DNA of 64,000 nt from Cladopsammia gracilis (taxonomy: Eukaryota; Cnidaria; Anthozoa; Scleractinia; Dendrophylliidae): positions 1,217,001 to 1,281,000 of the forward strand of contig JAJGOT010000047.1 in the NCBI GenBank assembly GCA_022457155.1, written 5' to 3'. Below are positions 49,501 through 53,954 of the stretch, piece after piece. Every line of letters starts with the position of its first letter. The stretch's first letter is position 1. The position numbers and the translations under genes were made by a program. The notes under the pieces were generated by a model. The model was not told the DNA's origin, did no database searches, and was given only the letters and a program-made list of their open reading frames with translations.

Positions 49501-52500
49501 TGTCGTAAAACCAAAACCAAAGTAATAACTATGACCAATCACAGCAGTCGTAAACAATCCAATGAACCAATCAGAGCTCGAAGCAATTACATGTCGGCGG
49601 CGCCAAGCGCGGGAAAACGCGTGCGAGCAAGTCACGATTGGTTTTGGTTTTACTTCTGATTGGTCCAGAAAGTGGCGCGAGATTTTTTAGCCAATCACAA
49701 AGCGTAGCAATGCAAAACCAAAGCAATTGTGTAATTACTTTGACACTCAATTGAAAACTGCTCTAAACTAAATTGGTGTTTGTTTGGACGTTACAGGTTG
49801 ATATTGGTCACGGCATTCGCCCAAGGGGCTATTACGTGCAACGCGCAGGTGGCCTCTTTCCCGCGCCCCTGCCTCAGGATGCGCCTGACACGGAGAGGGT
49901 CGCAAAGCTGTTCTACATCTTGGGTATTTTCCTGGCTAAGAGTTTACAAGACAGTCGATTAGTGGACATTCCTCTATCCCTATCATTTCTAAAGCTGTTG
50001 TGTTGGAGAGCGTTGATTTCAAGCACCAACAGCGCTGTGAGTCACAGTCGCGGCTCAGCTTTAAAAGTAATCGATGACGCATCGTGCTCACTCGAGGATT
50101 GCGTGGATAGTTCGGACACGACGAACGAGCTCGATCAACCTCAGCCAAGCTTGGAGGAAAACGAGAACGCGATTAATAAACAGGACTGGGAATCCAGCAA
50201 AGAAAGGGAACTTATAGAAGAAAAGGAGGAACTCTCCAAGGAGGAAGATTCTGAACTTAGTAAAACTAAAGAAAGCGTTGAGGACATTCCTTCAACGCCT
50301 ACTACGCCATGCTGGTTTGCGGGCATTTTGGATGATACTGATATGAACGTTGTGGATCCACACAGAGCCACTTTTCTAAAACAACTCCAAGAATTGGTCG
50401 CTAGGAAAAATGACATTCTTATGGACGATTTGCTGTCAGCCGACCAGAAGAAAGCCAGAATATCAGGGCTCAAGCTTAAAACGGCTCATGGTGTGGAATG
50501 TAGTGTTGACGATTTAGGGTAAGCGGCAATTTAAATTTAGTAGTTTGTCTTGTTTGATCGTCCAGGTGAAAGTAGTCCCTATAATTGGGGAACTTTAAAA
50601 AACGTACGCCCGGGGTCAAGTTAGGGTGCAATCTTGGATTCCAAAACGGACCAGGATTAGGACATTTACAACAGAGGAACAAAGGACGTAGGCAGGTAAC
50701 AGAAGCACACACGAGGCACTAGATCGGAAACAGGCATAGCAAAAAATCGAAATTAAAACTTGCGACAAAACTGTAACTAACAGACTGGCAATTAACGCAT
50801 CGAAACGGACAGCAACTAAGCAATCTTCACAAACGGTAATATCGCCGAACAGACTTAACACCATCCACTGACGATACACTATTGACGTTGGACTCTGAAC
50901 TTATGTTCAGGTTGAAGTGGCGCTGTAGTTTTTAGTCTGCAAACTAGCCCGACTTGTTTCGTCAATTAAGAATCTTATTTCTAAGCTTTTCGGTCTCAAA
51001 ATTTTTCGGGACTTTTGAGGAATGCTTCAACGCAAGCACAAGCATAAGCGCGAGCATAAAGATTCGCATCAGTTGAAACGAGCATGACTCAAGCTCTAGG
51101 AAAATGGATTTCTTTTATTCTTACGCTTGCGTTGAGCCTTTTTTCACGTTGACATAAGTGCTGTTAATATGCTAGCGTCGCTGGTGAAAATGAAAGACTA
51201 CTGTTATACAGCGCTGGATCCCCAAAGCTGTACGTGTCTAAAATGCGGTATTTTTTATATTGTTGTGTTGTTTTCAGGTTAACTTTCCAATTCTCGCCAT
51301 CCTCCAAGGTGTATGGTTTCAGTGAAGTGGATCTGACTCGCAATGGTGGAGACCAGGTACTTGTTAAAATTCAGTCATGATAGACAGATAAGAAAGCCAC
51401 ATCACCGTTGATGACTATTACACAGGTGTTCTGTGTGGATCCTGATCGAAATGGAATTTTTTAGGTGTTGGTGTGCTATGCATATGAAGACAGGCTAGGT
51501 GTCTCAGTGTTAACTGGCTGTGCTCTGGTTGTGCCTAAATCATACCGTCCAGAAGGACGTCGGACATCTTATTGAGACTTAATAACGTAACGTCGGCACT
51601 TAGAATTTTATTTTCAATGACTTTTTAAGTGTAAAAAAGAAAATCTGAAATCCCCACTCAGGATTGAACCCGTGACCTCAGCTAAGCTTAGGCTTACATA
51701 GCCTACCATACCACTGTATCATCTAGCTTCTCGGGTTGCTTAGTCTTAAATTTAACTATATAAACTTCTACCCCTAACCCCAACTGACAGCTTACCAGTT
51801 ACTCCGTTATATAAGTCTCAATAAGGTGTCCGACGTCCTTCTGGACGGTATGATTTGGGCTTGACCCTGTGCTCTGGTAGTGCTCGGATGCCACAGGCAA
51901 CTAACTTTTGTCTTCAGGCGACAAGAAAAACGTAGGTTTTGCACATGGCTTAACTGCTGGGCACCCTAAATTTTTAAGTTGGACTCCGTTTGGGCTCCCT
52001 GTGATAACTCTTAGAGCACAGCCTTGCATGCGGCAGGCCAGGTGGAGTAGTCAGTGAGTCGGTACCCTGCTTTTTTTTCTTGGTGTTTTTATGACTAATT
52101 TTTCTCTGCCTTTTTTGTTATAGATGTTAACAATAGAAAACGCCGAAGAGTACATCAAGCTAGTCAAAGAATTCTGTTTGTACACTGGCATTCAACGGCA
52201 GTTAGACGCATTCAAAGGTAATAGAAGTCAGCTGTGCTTAGTCGAAAATATGGCTCCCTGTCAACGGGTTGTAACTCGACTTGGCTGTTAACGTCTTGAT
52301 ATCCAGAAGTGACCAAATATTAGTGATTATACTTGCGACAGATTCAATGTGGTTGGTGTTGCTGACAGCGATGGAGTTACCCACTTGCCTAAAAACCAAA
52401 CTTTACCAAGACGGATTTTACCAAAAATGGTTATACCAAATTTTACCTAGAAGGATTTATAGCATGGATAGCTTGGACTGTCTCCCTGAGATTAAAATGG

Positions 52501-53524
52501 TTTACTCTTAATTTGCAGTGTTTGTTAAGGCTCTTCTTCACTGTAATTTACAGTTTTTACGAGTTTGTTAGTTTTTATCTCGTGAATGCGCAAAGCGTTG
52601 AACGAGACATAGTATCGATTATGCAAATTTTCACTCAATCACGCAACCTGTAAACTTTTTTACTGTCTCTGTATTTCGTCATTCAGTTGTCACACAATGC
52701 AAATTTATGTCACGCTAAGATGTTTTGGTCGTTTTAAATCTATTTTACTCTTAATTCTTTGACTTCAAACTTAGTTTGGAAAATTAAAACCGATCTGACT
52801 TAACCTTACGTTGTTTCGTATTCACGAGATGGCTCCTAGAGCCCTTTGATCTAACCTTTGGTATATTTTGCAGAGGGATTTAATGGCGTGTTTCCGATGG
52901 AGAAGCTGTCTCCTTTCACACCCGACGAGCTCCAGCTGATGCTGAGTGGAGAGCAGGTTCCACAGTGGAGCAGAGAGGACATTATGAACTACACAGAACC
53001 CAAGTTTGGCTACACAAGAGAAGCGCCTGGCTTCCAGCGTTTTGTAAACGTGCTGGTGAGCATGACCGGTGATGAAAGGAAGGTAAGAAAATTGCACGTG
53101 TTCCTTGAGGTAGTCATACAGTCGGATCTCTATGTGCTATATCATGCTATATCAGCAGAACACATGGCCCCAGTGGGGCCCTTTTTTTAGATGTCTTACG
53201 ATAGAACAAGCGCACATTAAGATCGAGCTTTGCTGTAAAGTTCTCTTGTTTGGTTCTGATGGCACGCGCCATTAACATTTCATTCCTTGCTTTCTCCAGG
53301 CATTCCTTCAGTTCACCACTGGCTGTTCCTCGCTCCCTCCAGGCGGTCTTGCCAATCTTCATCCTCGCCTTACTGTAGTGCGAAAGGAGAGTGACGGAGA
53401 TGGGTCGTTCCCTTCTGTCAACACATGCGTGCATTACCTGAAGCTGCCTGAATACTCCTCAGAAGAAGTGATGCGGGAGAAGCTGCTAGCAGCCACAAAA
53501 GAGAAAGGATTCCACTTGAATTAG
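13726..53524 (+). CDS. HECTD1: E3 ubiquitin-protein ligase HECTD1 (39 coding exons)
   Basis: HECT-type E3 that takes ubiquitin from an E2 onto a catalytic cysteine and passes it to substrates. The ATG at 13726 has A at -3 and an in-frame TGA 18 nt upstream; the protein starts [13 protein letters not shown], almost the vertebrate N-terminus. I joined 39 exons, all GT/AG. The total is 7563 nt, giving 2520 residues (human HECTD1 is 2610). Exon coordinates are in the block entries that follow. Domain order: ARM-like N-terminus (1-370), ankyrin (about 378-472), SUN-like (about 1150-1265), MIB/HERC2 (about 1330-1395), acidic tract (near 1590), tilted-helix bundle (1761-1821), HECT (about 2060-2520, catalytic Cys about 2489). 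No frameshift or premature stop. The serine-rich linker between the MIB domain and the acidic tract is much shorter than in vertebrates. The family assignment is near certain; individual splice ends were chosen by eye. Confidence 0.95.
15004..15173. repeat. Imperfect palindrome (hairpin element) in HECTD1 intron 1
   Basis: GATATCTGTTGTGGTTC with TTGAAAATTTTCAAACCA on the left is mirrored by TGGTTTGAAAATTTTC and GAACCACAACATATC on the right, around a GTTTGTCTCAGA/TCTGAGACAAAG centre. A fold-back element of about 170 bp. Confidence 0.65.
15246..15411. mobile_element. Short MITE in HECTD1 intron 1
   Basis: Inverted ends: GCAGACTGATGCCAACGGCA at left against the complement of GCAGACTGATCACAACGGCA at right. 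AT-rich interior of about 110 bp. Non-coding. Confidence 0.6.
15498..15888 (+). mobile_element. TTAA-CCC element with three 88-bp tandem units
   Basis: Begins TTAACCCTTTCACTCCTGGA and ends near GACACTCTTGGG. The unit GTTCTAACTTTTGAGTCTG..CCATTCAAATGAAACC recurs at exactly 88 bp (15553, 15641, 15729). The element ends about 15 bp before the start of HECTD1 exon 2 (15904). The reverse-oriented copy with the same 88-bp units is at 41686-42076. Confidence 0.75.
16240..16422. mobile_element. Palindromic MITE (TAGACCTCTTTCATAATGG)
   Basis: Left end TAGACCTCTTTCATAATGG, right end its inverted copy. Pairing continues inward over GCGGCCGATT, CTTTTATATGTATG and AATTAGCC. It shares the inner blocks GGCGGCC, TATGTTAATTAGCC-like and CATGTGCAAAA with 29572-29746, although the outer ends differ. 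Confidence 0.75.
18650..19345 (-). repeat. Tandem array of the 106-bp dispersed unit
   Basis: About six to seven units repeat in HECTD1 intron 4. Landmarks TTTCATCCACAGACTCAAAAG start at 18721, 18827, 18933, 19045, 19151 and 19267, a basic 106-bp period with small indels. A fragment continues at about 19790-19935, on the far side of the inserted element 19356-19751. Related single or tandem units lie at 32520-32810, 37325-37520, 49195-49320, 54225-54375 and 60000-60395. Confidence 0.85.
19356..19751. mobile_element. Element with long (about 125 bp) terminal inverted repeats
   Basis: The left arm (TTAATCAACTC, GTTGAAAAGTTGAATAGT, AAATATTTCTTG, TTTGAATTTACAAAATG, GATGACGTCAAATCAAG) is mirrored by the right arm in the same order on the other strand. 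The interior is AT-rich and non-coding. It splits the 106-bp tandem array, so it inserted after the array formed. Confidence 0.75.
19984..23158 (+). CDS. HECTD1: HECTD1 exons 5-9: ankyrin repeats and following helical region
   Basis: Exons 19984-20254, 21003-21082, 21190-21288, 21680-21803 and 22815-23158 encode residues 287-592. Exon 5 carries [20 protein letters not shown]. Exons 6-8 hold the ankyrin repeats ([43 protein letters not shown]). Relative to vertebrate HECTD1, the last repeat has three extra residues (NDE) between ARER and GH. Exon 9 opens with a variable Ser/Ala/Glu-rich linker, then [19 protein letters not shown] and [13 protein letters not shown]. Confidence 0.93.
20615..20790 (+). 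pseudogene. LINE reverse-transcriptase C-terminal relic
   Basis: One frame reads [19 protein letters not shown] followed by a Lys/Glu/Gln-rich stretch and a stop, resembling the extreme C-terminus of endonuclease/reverse-transcriptase LINE proteins (GRPxxxWxxxVEKDLxxLGV). Upstream coding sequence is absent and frames are disturbed. It lies in HECTD1 intron 5. Confidence 0.5.
22100..22450 (+). pseudogene. LINE reverse-transcriptase C-terminal relic
   Basis: One frame reads [20 protein letters not shown] followed by [17 protein letters not shown]. The QRxLKWAGH..R motif is characteristic of the C-terminal part of LINE reverse transcriptases. A second frame further on reads [15 protein letters not shown], the usual following block, so at least one frameshift separates them. 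Located in HECTD1 intron 8. Confidence 0.6.
22477..22553 (+). repeat. (TAA)n microsatellite
   Basis: A nearly pure TAA/ATA trinucleotide run of about 75 bp in HECTD1 intron 8, directly after the LINE relic. Confidence 0.9.
23461..24152. repeat. 183-bp direct repeat flanking a SINE
   Basis: The copy at 23461-23643 (starting CAATATATTAAGAATAAAG, ending CATGCTTTGTAA) is repeated almost exactly at 23969-24152, 508 bp downstream and in the same orientation. The full-length SINE 23653-23935 lies between the copies. The two copies differ at only a few positions. Confidence 0.85.
23653..23935 (-). mobile_element. tRNA-derived SINE
   Basis: Read on the - strand, the head is tRNA-like: GGTGGTCTTGTGGTTAGTG (A-box region), an anticodon-arm-like GGACTTTCAACC, then GGTCGGTGGTTCAAAGC (B-box region). 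The body contains CCCAGGTGTATAAATGGG and GATGGACTAGCATCCC. Partial copies lie at 11241-11372, 38575-38645 and 47165-47348. Confidence 0.8.
24319..24420. mobile_element. 102-bp palindromic pogo/mariner-like MITE
   Basis: Ends CAGTGGAATCCTGATTTTTC and the complement of CAGTGGAATCCCGATTTTTC, flanked on both sides by TA. Almost the whole element folds back. TA target plus CAGT.. ends suits the Tc1/mariner/pogo group; class is inference. Confidence 0.75.
24579..30950 (+). CDS. HECTD1: HECTD1 exons 10-16: central region
   Basis: Exons 24579-24776, 26557-26782, 27262-27740, 28668-28814, 29102-29226, 29974-30085 and 30816-30950 encode residues 593-1066. Exon 11 ends with the highly conserved [19 protein letters not shown] segment followed by [14 protein letters not shown], and exon 12 contains [19 protein letters not shown] and NRGTKHTF. 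Exons 13-15 are more diverged, as expected for this part. Exon 16 ends [14 protein letters not shown]. Every junction keeps frame. Confidence 0.9.
24812..25093. mobile_element. CCAAT-rich MITE, copy 2
   Basis: The most diverged copy of the family at 49481-49765. Ends near TTTTCAATTGAGTGTTGTAA and its complement; the interior keeps CCAATGAACCAATCAGAAC and ATTGGTT blocks. It begins about 35 bp after the end of HECTD1 exon 10. Confidence 0.8.
25784..26347. mobile_element. Inverted-repeat element split into a 106-bp unit
   Basis: Left end TTCTTGGTTTTCACATGACG, right end the inverse of TTCTTGGCTTTCACTTACG. It interrupts a copy of the 106-bp unit: the left part ends TTATTATGCTGTA and the right part resumes AGGTGGTTCTAACTTTTG. 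The terminal sequence fits the GGTTTTCAC..GACG group in the findings. Confidence 0.65.
28064..28202. repeat. 139-bp fold-back element (GTTTCCCTCG words)
   Basis: CACTTAATGACTGATCCCG.. is mirrored by ..GGGACCAGTCATTAAGTG. Inside, the word GTTTCCCTCG and its complement alternate, so almost the whole segment can fold back. It lies in HECTD1 intron 12, which starts with other repeat-like sequence at about 27790. Confidence 0.75.
29572..29746. mobile_element. Palindromic MITE (ATACACCTTATTCCAAAATGG)
   Basis: Left end ATACACCTTATTCC and AAAATGGCGGCC are mirrored at the right by GCCCGCCATTTTGGAAT and AAAGTGTAT. The centre carries GCCTCGT..CATGTGCAAAA and ACGAGGCAACGAGGGC. Inner blocks are shared with 16240-16422. 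Confidence 0.75.
30303..30446 (-). repeat. 28-bp minisatellite, five units
   Basis: Starts of GGTAGCCATG (or GATAGCC) fall at 30307, 30335, 30363, 30391 and 30419, an exact 28-bp period. The period is not a multiple of three, so the open frame across it on the - strand is accidental. HECTD1 intron 15. Confidence 0.85.
31245..33402 (+). CDS. HECTD1: HECTD1 exons 17-20: SUN-like domain
   Basis: Exons 31245-31528, 32294-32374, 33026-33124 and 33239-33402 encode about residues 1067-1275. Exon 17 has [12 protein letters not shown] and [13 protein letters not shown]. Exons 17-20 then form the SUN-like (Sad1/UNC-84, F5/8C-type) beta-sandwich: [47 protein letters not shown]. In the family this fold is thought to mediate protein binding. 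Very high similarity to vertebrate HECTD1. Confidence 0.93.
31584..31889. mobile_element. 306-bp MITE with CAGGGTTC ends and AGTGA target duplication
   Basis: Left end CAGGGTTCATACGGTCATGG, right end the inverse of CAGGGTTCGTACGC. The 5-bp sequence AGTGA sits on both sides. Inside, GGTCATGGAAA / GGAAAGTCATGG words repeat. HECTD1 intron 17. Confidence 0.75.
32411..32450 (+). repeat. G/C homopolymer block
   Basis: Runs of C and G (CCCCCCGGGGGG followed by a long C run) about 40 bp after the donor of HECTD1 exon 18. Exact lengths may be unreliable. Confidence 0.7.
32515..32812 (-). repeat. Tandem 106-bp units (second array)
   Basis: About two and a half units: TTTCATCCAC.. landmarks at about 32566, 32671 and 32776, with ACCACCTTGTACAGCATAAT and CAGTACCACAGGAAAGTACT between. 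HECTD1 intron 18. Confidence 0.8.
34839..37023 (+). CDS. HECTD1: HECTD1 exons 21-22: MIB/HERC2 domain and Ser/Glu-rich linker
   Basis: Exon 21 (34839-35099) carries [16 protein letters not shown], then begins the MIB/HERC2 domain ([19 protein letters not shown]). Exon 22 (36495-37023) finishes it ([24 protein letters not shown]) and continues into an acidic Ser/Thr/Glu linker with no recognised fold. Vertebrate HECTD1 has a much longer Ser/Thr-rich linker here, so this region accounts for much of the length difference. Confidence 0.92.
35488..35745. mobile_element. Inverted-repeat element with TCGGGAAAAT words
   Basis: Ends AGCCTGGTTTTCATATG and the inverse of AAGCCTGGTTTTCATAGG. The interior repeats words such as GTCGGGAAAAT, ATTTTGCCGAT and CCCGATTTTCCCG. 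Non-coding; the open frames across it are accidental. HECTD1 intron 21. Confidence 0.7.
36039..36322. mobile_element. CCAAT-rich MITE, copy 3
   Basis: Full-length copy with TA on both sides, GAGCGGTCTTCAGTTGAG and the inverse of GAGCAGTTTTCAATTGAG at the ends, and the conserved GCGCCAAGCGCGGGAAAACG centre. It lies 173 bp upstream of HECTD1 exon 22. Confidence 0.85.
37702..42338 (+). CDS. HECTD1: HECTD1 exons 23-28: acidic tract and tilted-helix bundle
   Basis: Exons 37702-37915, 38761-38917, 39361-39449, 39931-40058, 41561-41636 and 42156-42338 encode about residues 1539-1821. Exon 23 has LPEP followed by 14 aspartates (37841-37882) and more acidic residues. Exon 24 has [20 protein letters not shown]. 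Exon 26 ends RRVWEPTYT. Exon 28 is the basic tilted helix bundle domain ([35 protein letters not shown]), also known from TRIP12-type ligases. Exon 25 is the least conserved but fits in phase on both sides. Confidence 0.9.
38232..38541. mobile_element. ATCTCGTGAATACG element, copy 1
   Basis: Begins TTTTTTATCTCGTGAATACG and ends TATTGACGAGAT followed by a TAGAGCCCTTTGAT tail. Closely matches 52572-52850 through TTTATGTCACGCTAAGATG and AAAATTAAAACCGATC. This copy also holds a perfect tandem duplication of a 32-bp AGTATATGGGGACAG.. segment (about 38257-38320). Confidence 0.75.
38575..38645 (-). mobile_element. SINE head fragment (tRNA-like)
   Basis: On the - strand it reads ACGGTAGTCTAGTTCAGTG then CGCATCTGAATTTTAACC and GGTGGTGGTTTCAACC, matching the tRNA-like head of the SINE at 23653-23935. 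The body is not seen here. Confidence 0.6.
38918..39360 (+). other. HECTD1 intron 24, unassigned
   Basis: A GTATAAATA string and several GC-richer stretches occur around 39120-39160, unlike the surrounding AT-rich intron. I see no RNA gene or exon I can name. Confidence 0.35.
39571..39893. mobile_element. MITE, AGGGAGCTTAAGCAACGACG family, copy 2
   Basis: Ends AATAGGAAGCTGAAGCAAAG and the inverse of AATAGGGAACTTAGCAACC. The interior matches 1944-2321 over most of its length. It ends 37 bp before HECTD1 exon 26 (39931). Confidence 0.8.
40325..40680. mobile_element. Probable LINE 3' UTR fragment
   Basis: It starts with an imperfect AATAATAATAG run, then AATTTATTTAAGGTCG, and is AT-rich with poly-A patches. 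It resembles the reversed 3' end of a LINE. No coding sequence remains. HECTD1 intron 26. Confidence 0.35.
40821..41458. mobile_element. Outer inverted-repeat element (GGGCCTGGTTGTTCGAAAGC) hosting a nested element
   Basis: The left end GGGCCTGGTTGTTCGAAAGC and GTTAACGCTAACCCAGG are mirrored at the right by CCTGGGTTAACTT and GCTTTGAACAACCCGGCCC (with local rearrangement around TTAACGCTAACCC). It is interrupted by a second element at 40864-41341, which sits between two TA dinucleotides. Confidence 0.75.
40864..41341 (-). mobile_element. Nested 478-bp element: 145-bp inverted repeats around a paired-like HTH coding segment
   Basis: TA flanks both ends. The 145-bp arms (40864-41008 and 41197-41341) begin CAGTTGTTTTCACATAAC and differ at only a few positions. 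The 188-bp centre carries, on the - strand, a splice-acceptor-like TTTTAATTGTCTTGCAG directly followed by ATG (41172) and an open segment: [20 protein letters not shown], then [20 protein letters not shown] and DRFLRTASG. This is the helix-turn-helix layout of the paired (PAX) PAI subdomain and of Tc1/mariner transposase N-termini. Both strands stay open across the whole element. TA target and CAGT.. ends suggest Tc1/mariner. Whether it is a transposase remnant or a captured host exon is undecided. Confidence 0.75.
41686..42076 (-). mobile_element. TTAA-CCC element with 88-bp tandem units (reverse orientation)
   Basis: Opens TTAACCCTTTAACCCCCAAGAG and closes GGGAGTGAAAGGGTTTAA; the two ends are imperfect inverted repeats beginning CCCTTT. 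CAAATGGTACCATGC recurs at 41766, 41854 and 41942, exactly 88 bp apart. It ends 80 bp before HECTD1 exon 28. TTAA target with CCC ends suggests a piggyBac-type non-autonomous element. Confidence 0.75.
42457..42917 (-). mobile_element. TTAA-GTAATGATCCGCATAAG element, copy 1
   Basis: Left TTAAGTAATGCTCCACATAAG and right CTTATGCGGATCATTACTTAA are inverted copies within TTAA. The interior (GCGGCATTGGCTCTT, TTCATAATTATATTTCATTAT, AAATACAATATCTTTTAAAA) is found reversed at 55730-56303. HECTD1 intron 28. Confidence 0.8.
42953..43000. repeat. Short hairpin GGTTGTCACGCAA / TTGCGTGACAACC
   Basis: A perfect 13-bp inverted repeat with a 22-bp loop, sitting between the TTAA element and the LINE relic. Confidence 0.7.
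43001..44818 (+). pseudogene. LINE ORF2 3' end, interrupted by a DNA element
   Basis: The coding relic 43001-43414 reads [20 protein letters not shown], then [35 protein letters not shown] and [19 protein letters not shown], the C-terminal part of a CR1/Jockey-like LINE reverse transcriptase. It resumes at about 44392 as [16 protein letters not shown], then [16 protein letters not shown], with a stop at 44653. The 3' tail ends in AATAAAG(TATG)n. Between the parts lies the inverted-repeat element 43415-44392. Without the insertion the frame would run on, so the LINE decayed little before being hit. Confidence 0.75.
43415..44392. mobile_element. Inverted-repeat DNA element inside the LINE
   Basis: Ends AATAGGGAGCTTACGAATCG..CGACGCCGTTGG on the left and the inverted copy on the right, about 44 bp with a single mismatch. 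The first 13 bases resemble the AGGGAGCTTAAGCAACGACG family at 1944 and 39571, so it may be a related group. The interior (0.9 kb) shows no transposase. I cannot define a target duplication. Confidence 0.8.
44867..45309. mobile_element. Inverted-repeat element built of GACGACTTTAACGTCT words
   Basis: Outer ends GGCCGTTTTTATGCTAC and the inverse of GGCCGTTTTTATGCTAG. Three sub-blocks are each bounded by CCGTTTTTATAC-like and GTATAAAAACGG-like borders (about 44869-44958, up to 45072, and 45228-45309). Inside, AGACGACTTTAACGTCT and its variants occur about ten times in both orientations. Non-coding. HECTD1 intron 28. Confidence 0.75.
45446..48152 (+). CDS. HECTD1: HECTD1 exons 29-33: pre-HECT region
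   Basis: Exons 45446-45668, 47072-47154, 47527-47654, 47775-47913 and 48093-48152 encode about residues 1822-2032. Exon 29 includes a Lys/Glu-rich variable part, then [15 protein letters not shown]. Exon 30 has [16 protein letters not shown]. Exon 31 has [15 protein letters not shown]. Exon 32 has [16 protein letters not shown]. Exon 33 has [10 protein letters not shown]. All match the vertebrate segment leading into the HECT domain. Confidence 0.92.
45722..46044. mobile_element. Element with tRNA-like core and CACTTGAAGGG outer arms
   Basis: Outer inverted arms CACTTGAAGGGATAGATGAG..GGGCCCAA; inside them a second inverted pair, CTTATTGAGACTTATATAACG. On the - strand the core has a tRNA-like stretch: GTGGTACAGTGGTACGG (A-box-like) and GGTTCAATCCTGAGTGGGG (B-box-like). 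The core also occurs at 51536-51857 with unrelated outer arms. HECTD1 intron 29. Confidence 0.75.
46370..46680. mobile_element. Probable retroelement 3' fragment
   Basis: It starts GTACAACAAACAACAATTTATT, followed by an A-rich segment with GCAGAAAAAAAGC. It resembles the reversed 3' end of a LINE or SINE. No coding relic seen. Confidence 0.3.
46774..46883. mobile_element. 110-bp hairpin MITE with a G-quadruplex-prone loop
   Basis: Left GCCTGCGAGCAAGCTCTCGG pairs with right CCGAGCCTGAGAGCTTGGTC..GCAGGC. The loop (46797-46846) contains seven runs of four or five G separated by one to three bases. A truncated relative is in the HECTD1 3' region (53579-53640). Confidence 0.75.
47165..47348 (-). 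mobile_element. Diverged SINE copy directly after exon 30
   Basis: GGATGGGATGCTAGTCCAT, GGGACCCATTTTTATACC and GAGAGACCATGTTTCAAAC match the SINE at 23653-23935. It starts 10 bp after the last base of HECTD1 exon 30 (47154). Confidence 0.7.
48753..53524 (+). CDS. HECTD1: HECTD1 exons 34-39: HECT catalytic domain
   Basis: Exons 48753-48890, 49797-50518, 51278-51356, 52124-52217, 52874-53082 and 53300-53524 encode about residues 2033-2520. Exon 34 has [16 protein letters not shown]. Exon 35 (722 nt) holds the N-lobe core and an acidic Ser/Glu-rich insertion that HECTD1 orthologues also carry at this place. Exon 38 has [11 protein letters not shown] and [15 protein letters not shown]. Exon 39 has [12 protein letters not shown] and the active-site context [18 protein letters not shown]. 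The catalytic Cys codon is 53426-53428, 31 residues from the end as in human. Protein ends KGFHLN. Confidence 0.95.
48957..49144. mobile_element. Fold-back element with GGAATCGGAAG words
   Basis: Ends GGTTGCCACTAGCGACC and the inverse of GGTTCCCACTAGCGACG. Words of the type TTCCGATTCCG/CGGAATCAG repeat in both orientations. HECTD1 intron 34. Member of the terminal-motif group described in the findings. Confidence 0.7.
49481..49765. mobile_element. CCAAT-rich MITE, copy 4 (best preserved)
   Basis: TAGAGCAGTTTTCAATTGAG at left and its inverse at right, TA-flanked. It contains six CCAAT/ATTGG motifs and the centre GGCGCCAAGCGCGGGAAAAC. It ends 31 bp before HECTD1 exon 35. Confidence 0.88.
51536..51857. 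mobile_element. Element with tRNA-like core and CCGTCCAGAAGGACG outer arms
   Basis: Outer inverted arms AAATCATACCGTCCAGAAGG..CGTCGGAC; inner pair TTATTGAGACTTA..TAACG, as in 45722-46044. On the - strand the same tRNA-like core (GGTATGGTAGGC region, GGGTTCAATCCTGAGTGGGG) is present. HECTD1 intron 36. Confidence 0.75.
52572..52850. mobile_element. ATCTCGTGAATACG element, copy 2
   Basis: GTTTTTATCTCGTGAATGCG at left, GTATTCACGAGATGGC at right, and the same TAGAGCCCTTTGAT tail as copy 1. It ends 23 bp before HECTD1 exon 38. Looser relatives of the left end occur near 32835, 41465 and 55240. Confidence 0.78.
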
Positions 53525-53659
53525 AATGCAGCGAGCACGTAAACGCCTCTTTCTCATTCCCTGTCAGCAAGGTTTCTTGGGGGTGGGGTGGGGGTGGGTA
53601 GGCGACCCCCCAAGAGAGCTTTCTCGCAGGCCATTCTCGCGTTCGACTGTGAACATTTA

Positions 53660-53954
53660 GGCCAGATTCAAACGAGAACGGGAGTTTTAAAAGGAACAAA
53701 TTCACTGAGAGCTTATTATACTCTATGAAAATGCACGGGAGTTTGCGTCCATTCTAATGAAGATATGAATAAACTTGAAGAAAACTCACCAGAGTTAACG
53801 AGAGCGAGATATTGAACTCCTCGATTCCAATAAAATTTGATTGGAAACAAATTCCATGGGAACAAGATTGCATGAGAGGCAACATGGTCAGCGAGAACAC
53901 ATGATTATACTTGTTTGAACTCTCTTCCAATATCGTCCTCGTTTGAATCGGGCT
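53660..53954. mobile_element. Inverted-repeat element with GATTCAAACGAG ends
   Basis: Left GGCCAGATTCAAACGAG..AACGGGAG; right the inverse of AGCCCGATTCAAACGAGGACG. The interior is AT-rich with scattered TTGAACTC- and GAGAACG-like words. It overlaps the probable HECTD1 3' UTR. Confidence 0.55.
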
